Assembly: GCF_040549465.1 (NCBI RefSeq)
Contig: NZ_JBEPTL010000008.1
Coordinates: 89,839-153,838, forward strand
Length of the DNA: 64,000 nt
Source: Lacisediminihabitans sp040549465
Lineage (GTDB): Bacteria; Actinomycetota; Actinomycetes; Actinomycetales; Microbacteriaceae
Direction of reading: 5' to 3'
A program made the translations under genes and the position numbers. The notes under the pieces are model-generated. The model searched no databases. It was given only the letters and a program-made list of their open reading frames with translations, and was not told where the DNA came from. Positions 42,719 through 50,934 of the stretch are shown here, piece by piece. Within the stretch, counting starts at the first letter, position 1; every line of letters begins with the position of its first letter.

Positions 42719-42740
42719 CGCCTGAATCCCTTCATCAGCA

Positions 42741-44567
42741 TTACTCCTCTTCCCACTCCGGCGCGTGTTCCCGCGCGTACTGCACCGACGAGTTGCCCAC
42801 GCCCTGCGGAACCATCGGCCAGACCATCGAATCCCGGCTCACGATGAAGTCGATGACGACGGGACGGTCGTTGGTCTCGTTGGCCAGCGTGATCGCGGCA
42901 TCCACCTCCTCCTTCGTGGTGACGCGGATGCCGAGGGCACCGTAGGCGTCAGCCATCTTCACGAAGTCGGGGATCATGGCGGTACCGTGACCGGTGTTGA
43001 GGTCGGTGAAGGAGTGGCGGCCGTCGTAGAACAGCGACTGCCACTGGCGCACCATGCCGAGCGAGGAGTTGTTGATGATCGCGACCTTGATCGGGATGTT
43101 GTTGATCGTGCAGGTGGCCAGCTCCTGGTTGGTCATCTGGAAGCATCCGTCACCGTCGATCGCCCATACCGTGCGATCGGGTTCTGCGACCTTCGCGCCC
43201 ATGGCAGCCGGAAGCCCGTAGCCCATGGTTCCCGCTCCGCCGGAGTTGAGGAAGGCGTTTGGCCGTTCGTACTTGATGAACTGCGCGGCCCACATCTGGT
43301 GCTGGCCGACGCCGGCGGCGTAGATGGCCTCCGGCCCGGTGATCTGCCCGATCCGCTCGATCACGTACTGGGGCGACAGCAGGCCGTCGTCTGGCTCGTC
43401 GTAGCCGAGCGGATACTGCGCGCGCAGCTGGTCGAGGCGCACCCACCACTCGCTGAGGTCCGGCTTCGTTCCCCTTGTGGCATCCGCGAACGCGACGGTG
43501 AGATCGGCGATGACGTCCTTGGCATCGCCGACGATCGGGACATCGGCCACGCGGATCTTGGAGATCTCCGCCGGGTCGATGTCGACGTGTACGACTTTGG
43601 CATTCGGCGCGAACTCACTTGGCTTGCCGGTGACCCTGTCGTCGAAGCGCGCACCGAGCGAGATGAGGAGGTCGGACTCCTGGATGGCGAGCACCGCCGG
43701 AACCGTGCCGTGCATGCCCGGCATGCCCAGGTTGAGCTTGTTCGAGTCGGGGAAGGCCCCACGCGCCATCAGCGTCGTCACGATCGGAGCGCCGACCGCC
43801 TCGGCGAGCTCGAGCAGCTCAGCCGACGCCTTGGCGCGGATGACTCCGCCGCCCACATAGAACACCGGGCGCTTGGCCCGGGCCAGCAGCTGTGCCGCCG
43901 CCTGGATCTGCTTGCCGTGCGCCTTCGTGACGGGACGGTAGCCCGGCAGGTCGACCTTAGGCGGCCAGATGAACGGCGCGGTGTTCTGCTGCGCATCCTT
44001 GGTCACGTCGACGAGCACCGGGCCTGGACGCCCGGTAGTGGCAATGAGGTAGGCGGCGGCGATGGTCGCCGGAACGTCTTCCGGGCGCGTCACCAGGAAG
44101 GAATGCTTGGTAATCGGCATCGTGATGCCGACGATGTCGACCTCCTGGAACGCGTCGCTGCCCATCAGGGTGGAGAAGACCTGACCGGTGATCGCGAGCA
44201 GCGGCACCGAGTCCATGTAGGCATCGGCGATCGCGGTCACGAGGTTGGTGGCACCGGGACCGGAGGTCGCGATGGCGACACCGATCTTGCCGGTGGCCGA
44301 AGCGTAACCCTCTGCCGCGTGGCCTGCACCCTGCTCGTGGCGCACCAGGATGTGGCGGATGGCGGTGGACGACATCAACTCGTCGTAGAACGGCATGATC
44401 GCACCGCCCGGGAGTCCGAAGACATCCTTGACGCCGAGCATTTCGAGTGAGCGGAGGATGGCACCGGAACCGGTGAGCAGTTCTGGCTTAGAGGTTTCGG
44501 CCGGCCTCGGCAGTTCTGCCGACCTGGCCGGCGCACCTTTCGGCATGGGGATCGATTCCGTGGACAT
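42741..44567 (-). CDS. ilvB: Acetolactate synthase large subunit
   Basis: 608 residues. ThDP enzyme starting valine and isoleucine synthesis. The catalytic Glu lies in ILVRHEQGAGHAAEGYASAT; the ThDP motif GDGCFQMTNQELATCTINN and FAD-site segments (PITKHSFLVTRPEDVPATI) are present. An N-terminal 35-residue extension is hydrophilic. AAGGA lies upstream of the ATG. Confidence 0.95.
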   Translation of the reverse strand: MSTESIPMPKGAPARSAELPRPAETSKPELLTGSGAILRSLEMLGVKDVFGLPGGAIMPFYDELMSSTAIRHILVRHEQGAGHAAEGYASATGKIGVAIATSGPGATNLVTAIADAYMDSVPLLAITGQVFSTLMGSDAFQEVDIVGITMPITKHSFLVTRPEDVPATIAAAYLIATTGRPGPVLVDVTKDAQQNTAPFIWPPKVDLPGYRPVTKAHGKQIQAAAQLLARAKRPVFYVGGGVIRAKASAELLELAEAVGAPIVTTLMARGAFPDSNKLNLGMPGMHGTVPAVLAIQESDLLISLGARFDDRVTGKPSEFAPNAKVVHVDIDPAEISKIRVADVPIVGDAKDVIADLTVAFADATRGTKPDLSEWWVRLDQLRAQYPLGYDEPDDGLLSPQYVIERIGQITGPEAIYAAGVGQHQMWAAQFIKYERPNAFLNSGGAGTMGYGLPAAMGAKVAEPDRTVWAIDGDGCFQMTNQELATCTINNIPIKVAIINNSSLGMVRQWQSLFYDGRHSFTDLNTGHGTAMIPDFVKMADAYGALGIRVTTKEEVDAAITLANETNDRPVVIDFIVSRDSMVWPMVPQGVGNSSVQYAREHAPEWEEE

Positions 44568-44626
44568 CAGATATTCCTTGGAGTAGTAGTCACGAATGGT
44601 GAGCGCGGAGTTACCCGGTACTGTAC

Positions 44627-46336
44627 CTAACCAGTGATGGCGCCCTCTGCGGCCGAGTGCACGAGCTTCGAGTACTTAGCGAGAACGCCACGGGTGTAGC
44701 GCGGGGGAAGTGGAGCCCAGCCGGACTGGCGAGCTGCGAGCTCAGCCGACTCGACGAGTAGGTCGAGGGAGCGAACTGCGATATCGACCCGTATTAGATC
44801 ACCATCGCGCACGAAGGCAATCGGACCTGCGTCCACTGCTTCGGGTGCTATGTGGCCGATACACAGTCCGGTTGTGCCGCCTGAGAACCTGCCGTCAGTC
44901 AAGAGTAGTACATCCTTGCCGAGCCCTGCGCCCTTGATGGCCGCGGTGATGGCGAGCATCTCGCGCATGCCAGGGCCGCCCTTCGGGCCCTCGTAGCGGA
45001 TGACGACGATGTCGCCCTTCGAGATCTTGCCCTCGGTGAGAGCGTCCATGGCTTCGCGTTCGCGTTCGAAAACGCGTGCCGGGCCCTCGAAGACATCGGC
45101 GTCGAAACCGGCGGTCTTCACGACGGCACCATCGGGCGCGAGTGAGCCCTTGAGGATGGTGAGTCCGCCGGTCTTGTGGATCGGGTTGTCGAGCTTGCGC
45201 AGGACGGTGCCGTCCAACTCGTCGGGCTTCAGCTCTGCAAGGTTCTCGGCGACGGTCTTTCCAGTGACGGTTAGAGCGTCCCCGTGCAGCAGCCCGGCTT
45301 CGAGGAGTGCTCTCATCAGCACCGGGATACCGCCGTGGCGGTCGATGTCGTTCATCACGTACTTACCGAAGGGCTTCATGTCCGCGATGTGCGGCACTCT
45401 GTCGCCGATGCGGTTGAAGTCGTCGATGGTGAGGTCCACTTCGGCCTCATGCGCGATCGCCAGCAGGTGCAGCACGACGTTGGTCGAGCCGCCGAGCGCC
45501 ATCGCCACGGTGATCGCGTTCTCGAAAGCGTCCTTGGTCAGGATGTCGCGGGTGGTGATCCCGAGGCGAAGCATGTTGACCACTGCCTCGCCGCTGCGAT
45601 GCGCGAAGTAGTCGCGACGGCGGTCGGCCGCGGCCGGACTCGTGGAGCCCGGCAGGCTCATCCCGAGCGCCTCGGCGACGCTGGCCATGGTGTTCGCGGT
45701 GTACATGCCTCCGCAGGCACCTTCACCAGGCGCGAATGCGCACTCGATGCGGTGGGCATCCTCTGCGCTCATCGTGCCGGCTTTCAAACCACCGACCGCC
45801 TCGAAGGAGTCGATGATCGTGATGTCTTTCTCCGTGCCGTCGGTGAGCTTGACCCAGCCGGGGGCGATCGATCCCGCGTAGAGGAACACGGATGCCAGGT
45901 TCAGTCGTGCGGCAGCCATCAGCATGCCGGGCAGCGACTTGTCACATCCGGCGAGCAACACGGAGCCGTCGAGGCGCTCGGCCTCCATAACGACCTCGAC
46001 GGAGTCCGCGATGACCTCGCGGCTCACGAGTGAGAAGTGCATGCCGACGTGGCCCATCGATATGCCGTCGGAGACGGAGATGGTGCCGAACTGCAGCGGG
46101 TAGCCGCCGCCGGAATGCACGCCCTCTTTCGACGCCTGTGCGAGGCGCTCGAGGGAGAGATTGCACGGTGTGATCTCGTTCCACGAGCTGGCGATACCGA
46201 TCTGCGGCTTCTCCCAGTCGGCGTCCCCCATCCCGACCGCGCGGAGCATCCCGCGCGAGGTCGTGGCTTCGATACCGTCGGTGACGGTGCGGGAGCGAGG
46301 TTTGATATCGGGCAGCGAGGACGGCGTTTCCGGCAT
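44627..46336 (-). CDS. ilvD: Dihydroxy-acid dehydratase
   Basis: 569 residues from ATG 46336 (MPETPSSLPDIKPRSRTVTD). Fe-S enzyme removing water from dihydroxyacids. LLAGCDKSLPGMLMAAARLN and GEGACGGMYTANTMASVAEA carry cluster cysteines; TDGRFSGGTTGLCIGHIAPE closes the family. No good ribosome-binding site stands at normal distance (GAGGAAG is 15 bases away), so translation may be leaderless. First gene of the cluster. Confidence 0.95.
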   Translation of the reverse strand: MPETPSSLPDIKPRSRTVTDGIEATTSRGMLRAVGMGDADWEKPQIGIASSWNEITPCNLSLERLAQASKEGVHSGGGYPLQFGTISVSDGISMGHVGMHFSLVSREVIADSVEVVMEAERLDGSVLLAGCDKSLPGMLMAAARLNLASVFLYAGSIAPGWVKLTDGTEKDITIIDSFEAVGGLKAGTMSAEDAHRIECAFAPGEGACGGMYTANTMASVAEALGMSLPGSTSPAAADRRRDYFAHRSGEAVVNMLRLGITTRDILTKDAFENAITVAMALGGSTNVVLHLLAIAHEAEVDLTIDDFNRIGDRVPHIADMKPFGKYVMNDIDRHGGIPVLMRALLEAGLLHGDALTVTGKTVAENLAELKPDELDGTVLRKLDNPIHKTGGLTILKGSLAPDGAVVKTAGFDADVFEGPARVFEREREAMDALTEGKISKGDIVVIRYEGPKGGPGMREMLAITAAIKGAGLGKDVLLLTDGRFSGGTTGLCIGHIAPEAVDAGPIAFVRDGDLIRVDIAVRSLDLLVESAELAARQSGWAPLPPRYTRGVLAKYSKLVHSAAEGAITG

Positions 46337-46463
46337 GTTACGAGTGTAGAACTTCCTCGCGTGTCGAAAATCCGCGCCTCCGCGGTGCGCCGGGTGGAGG
46401 GGGAGATTCATTCCCTCACCGCAGCCGCCCACCGGACCTAAACGCCAGAAGTGACGATCGGCG

Positions 46464-47279
46464 CTACCGCTCGTGAACGTCGCCCTCGCGGAGGTCGGCC
46501 AGGAGGTTGAGCGCGCGCGCCACGTCGGTCGGGCCGGGGACCCGAAAGTTCGCGAGGGTCGGGCCTTCGCCGCTCTTGAGACCGACATCGCCGGCCCCGA
46601 GCGCCGCGAAGGCATCCTCGTCTGTTACATCGTCGCCGGCGAAAAACACCGCCGTCGCTGCGGTGTACTCGCGCAGGTGCTCCACGGCTTCGCCTTTCGT
46701 GGTGGAGCGCACGGAGAACTCGAGCACGTCCTTGCCGCTGCGGACTGTCAGGTTGTCGAGCTGCGCCGCGGTCTCACTGCGCGCGACGAGGTGGGCGATT
46801 CTGCTGTTCCGCTCGGTGGCAAGGCGGGTGTGCAGCGCGAAACCGGCGGGCTTCGGCTCCAGCCAGACCTGGTCAAAAGAATCGGCGACCTCGCTCAGCA
46901 CCTCGCGGAGAACGTCGACGCGCGCGAACTCGGCGGTGTCGAGCAAGACCTGGTCGTCGGGCGAATCGAGCCGCAGTTCGATGCCGTGCGAACCGACCAG
47001 CAGGGCGGTGTCCGGGAGATCCGACACCTGGATAAGGCTCGTGAGGGCACGACCGGAAACCAGCGCGACTCTGGTGTCGGGTATCGCGAGCAGGCGGAGA
47101 ATGGCCTCGCGAGCCTCGGGCAGCGCACGGGCCTGCTCCGGATCATCCACCGCGGGTGCGAGGGTGCCATCGAAATCGAGGGCCACCAGCAGGCGCCTGG
47201 TGCGCGCCAACTCGCTGAGCGCCCTGATGAACGACTCCGGCAGGCGCGAAGAATTGGGCGGCGTGTCGAGGTCGACCAT
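46464..47279 (-). CDS. otsB: Trehalose-6-phosphate phosphatase
   Basis: 271 residues, HAD superfamily. LLVALDFDGTLAPAV holds the nucleophile Asp; VALVSGRALTSL and VFFAGDDVTDEDAFAALG are motifs II and III/IV. It dephosphorylates the OtsA product to trehalose. The start ATG overlaps the otsA stop. Confidence 0.93.
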   Translation of the reverse strand: MVDLDTPPNSSRLPESFIRALSELARTRRLLVALDFDGTLAPAVDDPEQARALPEAREAILRLLAIPDTRVALVSGRALTSLIQVSDLPDTALLVGSHGIELRLDSPDDQVLLDTAEFARVDVLREVLSEVADSFDQVWLEPKPAGFALHTRLATERNSRIAHLVARSETAAQLDNLTVRSGKDVLEFSVRSTTKGEAVEHLREYTAATAVFFAGDDVTDEDAFAALGAGDVGLKSGEGPTLANFRVPGPTDVARALNLLADLREGDVHER

Positions 47280-48778
47280 TAGAGCAGATGACCCTGCGAA
47301 CCATGGTGCGCGCGGCTCTCCAGTACCTTCAGGAAGTCGGCCGACCAGCGGGACACGTCGTGCTCGAGAACTCGCTTGCGCATCGACCGCATCCGGGCGG
47401 CACGGTCGCGCTTCGGCATCCCGATCGCCTCCATGATCTTCTCTTTCATCCCATCGATGTCGTGCGGGTTGATGAGCAGGGCGCGCTTCAACTCATCGGA
47501 AGCGCCGGCGAACTCGCTGAGCACGAGCACACCGTCGTCGTCGAAACGGCAGGCGACGTACTCTTTGGCAACCAGGTTCATGCCGTCGCGAAGGGCCGTC
47601 ACGAGCATCACGTCGGCAGCGAGATACAGGGCCACCATCTCCTCACGAGGAAACCCGTGGTGCTGGTAGCTGATCGGAACGTGGGCGATCGTTCCGTAGT
47701 CGCCATTGATGCGTCCTACGGTCAACTCGATCTCGTCGCGCAGCTCTATATAGGCCTGCACCCGCTCGCGGCTGGGGTTCGCGACCTGCACCAGCGTGAC
47801 GTCCTCCGAGCTCAGCTTGCCTTCGGCAAGCAACTCACCATAGGCCTTGAGACGATGGCCGATCCCCTTCGTATAGTCGAGGCGGTCGACGCCGAGCATG
47901 ATTGTCTTCGGACTTCCCAGCTCTTCGCGGATCTGCTTCGCCCGCTCCTGGATCGCCGGCGTACGGGCGAGTTCCTCGAAGCTGGAGGCGTCGATCGAGA
48001 TCGGGAAGGCACGCGCGACGACAGTGCGGAACGAGCCCTGGCGTTTGATCTCGCCGAATACCCTCACCCCTGGCGACATGTCGACCAGCGGCACCTCGAC
48101 CTGGGAGCCCTTGGTCACGTATCCCTTGAGCCGACGAACGGCACGCTGGAAGTTGCTGGCGTCGGCGACCCGCTGGAAACCGATCACGTCGGCCCCGAGG
48201 AGCCCTTCGATGATCTGCGTGCGCCACGGCAACTGCGAATAGATGCCGTACGGAGGAAAGGGGATGTGGTTGAAGAACCCGATGGTGAGGTCCGGCCGGA
48301 TTTCGCGCAGCAGCTTGGGCACCAGCTGGAGCTGGTAATCCTGCACCCACACCACCCCGCCGGGCGATGCGGCGGCAGCAGCGGCATCCGCGAACCGCTG
48401 GTTGACCTCGACATAGCTCTCCCACCACTCGCGATGGAAACTCGGCGGCGCGATCACGTCGTGATAGAGCGGCCAGAGCGTGTCGTTGGAGAAGCCCTCG
48501 TAGTAGTACTTCAGATCCGCCGCGCTCAGGGCGACCGGCACGACATGGATGCCCTCGCTCTCGAACGGCGTGAATTCCAGATCGGGCTGCCCGCCCCATC
48601 CGATCCACGCGCCGTCGTTCTGACGCATGACGGGCTCGAGCGCGGTAACCAGACCGCCGGGGGAACGCGCCCAGCTGGCGGAGCCGTCAGCCTCGATCAC
48701 CCGGTCGACGGGCAGGCGGTTGGAGACGACCACAAAGTCGTATTTTCCGCTGATTTTGGGCTTCACCGTGCTGTTCAT
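47279..48778 (-). CDS. otsA: Trehalose-6-phosphate synthase
   Basis: 499 residues, GT20 family. VVVSNRLPVDR, WIGWGGQPDLEF, VWVQDYQLQLVPKLLREIRP, GVDRLDYTKGIGHRLKAYGE and TALRDGMNLVAKEYVACR bind UDP-glucose and glucose-6-phosphate. Operon otsA-otsB, divergent from corA. Confidence 0.95.
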   Translation of the reverse strand: MNSTVKPKISGKYDFVVVSNRLPVDRVIEADGSASWARSPGGLVTALEPVMRQNDGAWIGWGGQPDLEFTPFESEGIHVVPVALSAADLKYYYEGFSNDTLWPLYHDVIAPPSFHREWWESYVEVNQRFADAAAAAASPGGVVWVQDYQLQLVPKLLREIRPDLTIGFFNHIPFPPYGIYSQLPWRTQIIEGLLGADVIGFQRVADASNFQRAVRRLKGYVTKGSQVEVPLVDMSPGVRVFGEIKRQGSFRTVVARAFPISIDASSFEELARTPAIQERAKQIREELGSPKTIMLGVDRLDYTKGIGHRLKAYGELLAEGKLSSEDVTLVQVANPSRERVQAYIELRDEIELTVGRINGDYGTIAHVPISYQHHGFPREEMVALYLAADVMLVTALRDGMNLVAKEYVACRFDDDGVLVLSEFAGASDELKRALLINPHDIDGMKEKIMEAIGMPKRDRAARMRSMRKRVLEHDVSRWSADFLKVLESRAHHGSQGHLL

Positions 48779-48870
48779 AGAACTGCTTTACTCCGTTGTC
48801 GTGATGCCGCGCACCCTCTTCGGCAAGCCCTCCCCACGTTACCAGTCGGGGGACAACTAGCATTGCCCAC

Positions 48871-49839
48871 ATGGTGACTACCCGGCTGTACAGCAAAGGC
48901 TCGCTGAAGACCACGGACTTTCCCGTCGAGAAGATCTCCGACCACATCGGCGAGAAGGACTGCACAGTGTGGGCCGACTTCATCTCGCCAACAGAGGAGG
49001 ACCTGGCGGTCATCGAAGAGGAACTGAGCCTGCACCCCCTGGCCGTCGAGGATGCCGTGCACGAGCACCAGCGACCGAAGCTGGACCGCTACGACACCCA
49101 CCTGTTCCTTGCCGCCTACGCCGTGAAGCTCGACGAGAAGACCGGCGAACTGAGCAAGACAGAGGTCAAGGCATTCATCACCGAGCGGGCACTGATCACG
49201 GTGCACGGTCCGGAGTTCGACATGGATAAGGTCGTCGCTCGCTGGGACAACGTCTCCGACCTGGCGAAGCACGGCGTCTCCTTCCTGCTCTGGGGGTTGC
49301 TGGACGAGGTCGTCGACGGCCATTTCGAGGTGGTGGAGCAGCTCGACACCGCCATGGAGACCCTCGAGGATGCGCTCTTCGACGACAGGCCGCGCGACAA
49401 GGAGGTGCAGCGCCGCTCCTTCGAGTTCCGCAAATCCCTCGTCGAACTCCGTCGCGTGGTGCTGCCGATGCGCGAGGTGGTCAACACCGTTCTCCGCCGC
49501 GACCTGAACGCTTTCGATCCCGAGATGCAGCCCTACTTCCAGGATGTCTACGACCACGTGCTGCGAGCGACAGAGTCGACGGAGTCGTTGCGCGACCTCG
49601 TCTCGACGATTCTCGAAACGAATCTCAGCATCCAGAGCAATCGCATGAACCTCATCATGAAGAAGGTGACCAGCTGGGCCGCCATCATCGCCATCCCTAC
49701 TGCCATCACCGGATTCTTCGGCCAGAACCTCAAATTCCTCGGCTACGGCACGGTGTGGGGAGTCTGGTTCTCTCTCGGTCTGATGGCCGCCGTCTCGATC
49801 GCGCTGTATCTCAGCTTTAAGAAGCGCGACTGGATCTAG
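48871..49839 (+). CDS. corA: CorA family divalent cation transporter
   Basis: 322 residues. A large acidic N-terminal cytoplasmic domain and long helix are followed by two C-terminal membrane helices (SWAAIIAIPTAITGFFG and VWFSLGLMAAVSIALYLSF). The selectivity motif between them reads GQN (FFGQNLKF) rather than GMN. Magnesium or cobalt uptake is expected; the basic KKRDWI end is typical. Confidence 0.88.
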   Translation: MVTTRLYSKGSLKTTDFPVEKISDHIGEKDCTVWADFISPTEEDLAVIEEELSLHPLAVEDAVHEHQRPKLDRYDTHLFLAAYAVKLDEKTGELSKTEVKAFITERALITVHGPEFDMDKVVARWDNVSDLAKHGVSFLLWGLLDEVVDGHFEVVEQLDTAMETLEDALFDDRPRDKEVQRRSFEFRKSLVELRRVVLPMREVVNTVLRRDLNAFDPEMQPYFQDVYDHVLRATESTESLRDLVSTILETNLSIQSNRMNLIMKKVTSWAAIIAIPTAITGFFGQNLKFLGYGTVWGVWFSLGLMAAVSIALYLSFKKRDWI

Positions 49840-49879
49840 ACATCTGCCATTCAGGCAAGCGCACCTAAACTCGGCAGTG

Positions 49880-50770
49880 ATGATCCGTGTCGGCATGAGC
49901 ACGTCCTGCGCCTATCCCCTGGCTACTGAGCACACCTTTCGGCTCGCCAAGCTGGCGGGATACGACGGCGTGGAAATTATGGTGACCAACGACGAGGTCA
50001 CTCAGGATCCGGATGCCCTGCTCGCGCTGGCGACAGAGTACGAGATGCCCATCCTCTCCATCCACGCTCCCGTGCTGCTGCTCACCCACTTCGTCTGGGG
50101 CAGGGACCCGCAGGTGAAACTCGAGAAGTCAGCCGAACTGGCGCGGGCTGTCGGCGCGACCTCCGTCGTGGTCCACCCGCCGTTCCGCTGGCAAGCCACC
50201 TACGCCGACAATTTTCTGCGGATCGTACGCGAGACCGCAGGCGCCTACGCCGTCGAGATCGCCGTGGAGAACATGTTCCCGTGGAAGGTGAAGGGCAGAA
50301 GCCTCAAGGCCTACTCCCCCGGTTACGACCCGACGCTCATGGACTGCGACGCCATGACCCTCGATTTCTCGCACGCCTCGCTCTCCGGCCGCGACTCGCT
50401 CGAACTGGCTATGGCAATGGGCGACAAGCTCCGCCACGTGCACCTCTGCGACGGCTCCGGATCGCAGGACGAGGGCCAGATCTTCGACGAGCATCTGCTT
50501 CCGGGCCGCGGCACGGAACCCGTCGCCGAGGTTCTCGAATATCTCGCCGCCCAGAACTGGACAGGCAACGTCGTCGCCGAAGTGAACACGCGCAAGGCGA
50601 AGTCAGAGCAGGCGCGGCTCGACCTCTTGCGCGAGACTCTCGATTTCGCTCGGGACAAGCTCGGCTCCGCGCGCAGCACCGAGCCCTCGGTTGGCTCGGA
50701 GACGAACTATCCAGGCATCATCCGCCGGGCGTCCCGCAAGGCCATGGGTTCGATCCGCCGCAACTCCTGA
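49880..50770 (+). CDS. Sugar phosphate isomerase/epimerase-like TIM barrel
   Basis: 296 residues (GTG 49877 is one codon earlier). AP-endonuclease-2-like barrel: YDGVEIMVTNDEVTQDPDAL, ILSIHAPVLLLTHFVWG, VVVHPPFRWQATYADNFLRI, EIAVENMFPW (metal Glu), HLCDGSGSQDEGQIFDEHLL and VAEVNTRK. Metal-dependent isomerase or epimerase; substrate unknown. Single gene downstream of corA. Confidence 0.8.
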   Translation: MIRVGMSTSCAYPLATEHTFRLAKLAGYDGVEIMVTNDEVTQDPDALLALATEYEMPILSIHAPVLLLTHFVWGRDPQVKLEKSAELARAVGATSVVVHPPFRWQATYADNFLRIVRETAGAYAVEIAVENMFPWKVKGRSLKAYSPGYDPTLMDCDAMTLDFSHASLSGRDSLELAMAMGDKLRHVHLCDGSGSQDEGQIFDEHLLPGRGTEPVAEVLEYLAAQNWTGNVVAEVNTRKAKSEQARLDLLRETLDFARDKLGSARSTEPSVGSETNYPGIIRRASRKAMGSIRRNS

Positions 50771-50784
50771 CGAGGCTGTCCCCA

Positions 50785-50850
50785 CCGCTGCTGCCCTCCG
50801 CCGCGGCTGCCCTCTCACCGCTGCCGCCCTCCGCCGCGGCTGCCCTCTCA
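50785..50850. repeat. 33-base tandem duplication
   Basis: Two 33-base units (50785-50817 and 50818-50850) differ at one base, each containing CCCTCCGCCGCGGCTGCCC. They follow the isomerase stop and precede an inverted repeat. Confidence 0.85.
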
Positions 50851-50861
50851 CCGCTGCCGAC

Positions 50862-50911
50862 TTGGCAGTTGTGGTGACCTGGGTTGACGCCCAAGCCGCC
50901 ACAACTGCCAA
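50862..50911 (-). terminator. Inverted repeat between convergent genes
   Basis: TTGGCAGTTGTGG (50862-50874) and its exact complement (50899-50911) enclose 24 bases. It lies 24 bases after the YhgE gene's stop and downstream of the convergent isomerase gene, so a bidirectional terminator is plausible, although the loop is large. Confidence 0.5.
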
Positions 50912-50934
50912 CTCGAGGATGGTTGCGCTGCAGC

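Noticed and set aside
42765..44450. Long open frame opposite ilvB
   Set aside because: Shadow of ilvB; no family motif and strongly Arg/His/Asp biased.
47288..48877. Long open frame (529 codons) opposite otsA
   Set aside because: Antisense to a clearly conserved gene; composition (His, Arg, Asp, Val rich) is the usual mirror of high-GC coding sequence.
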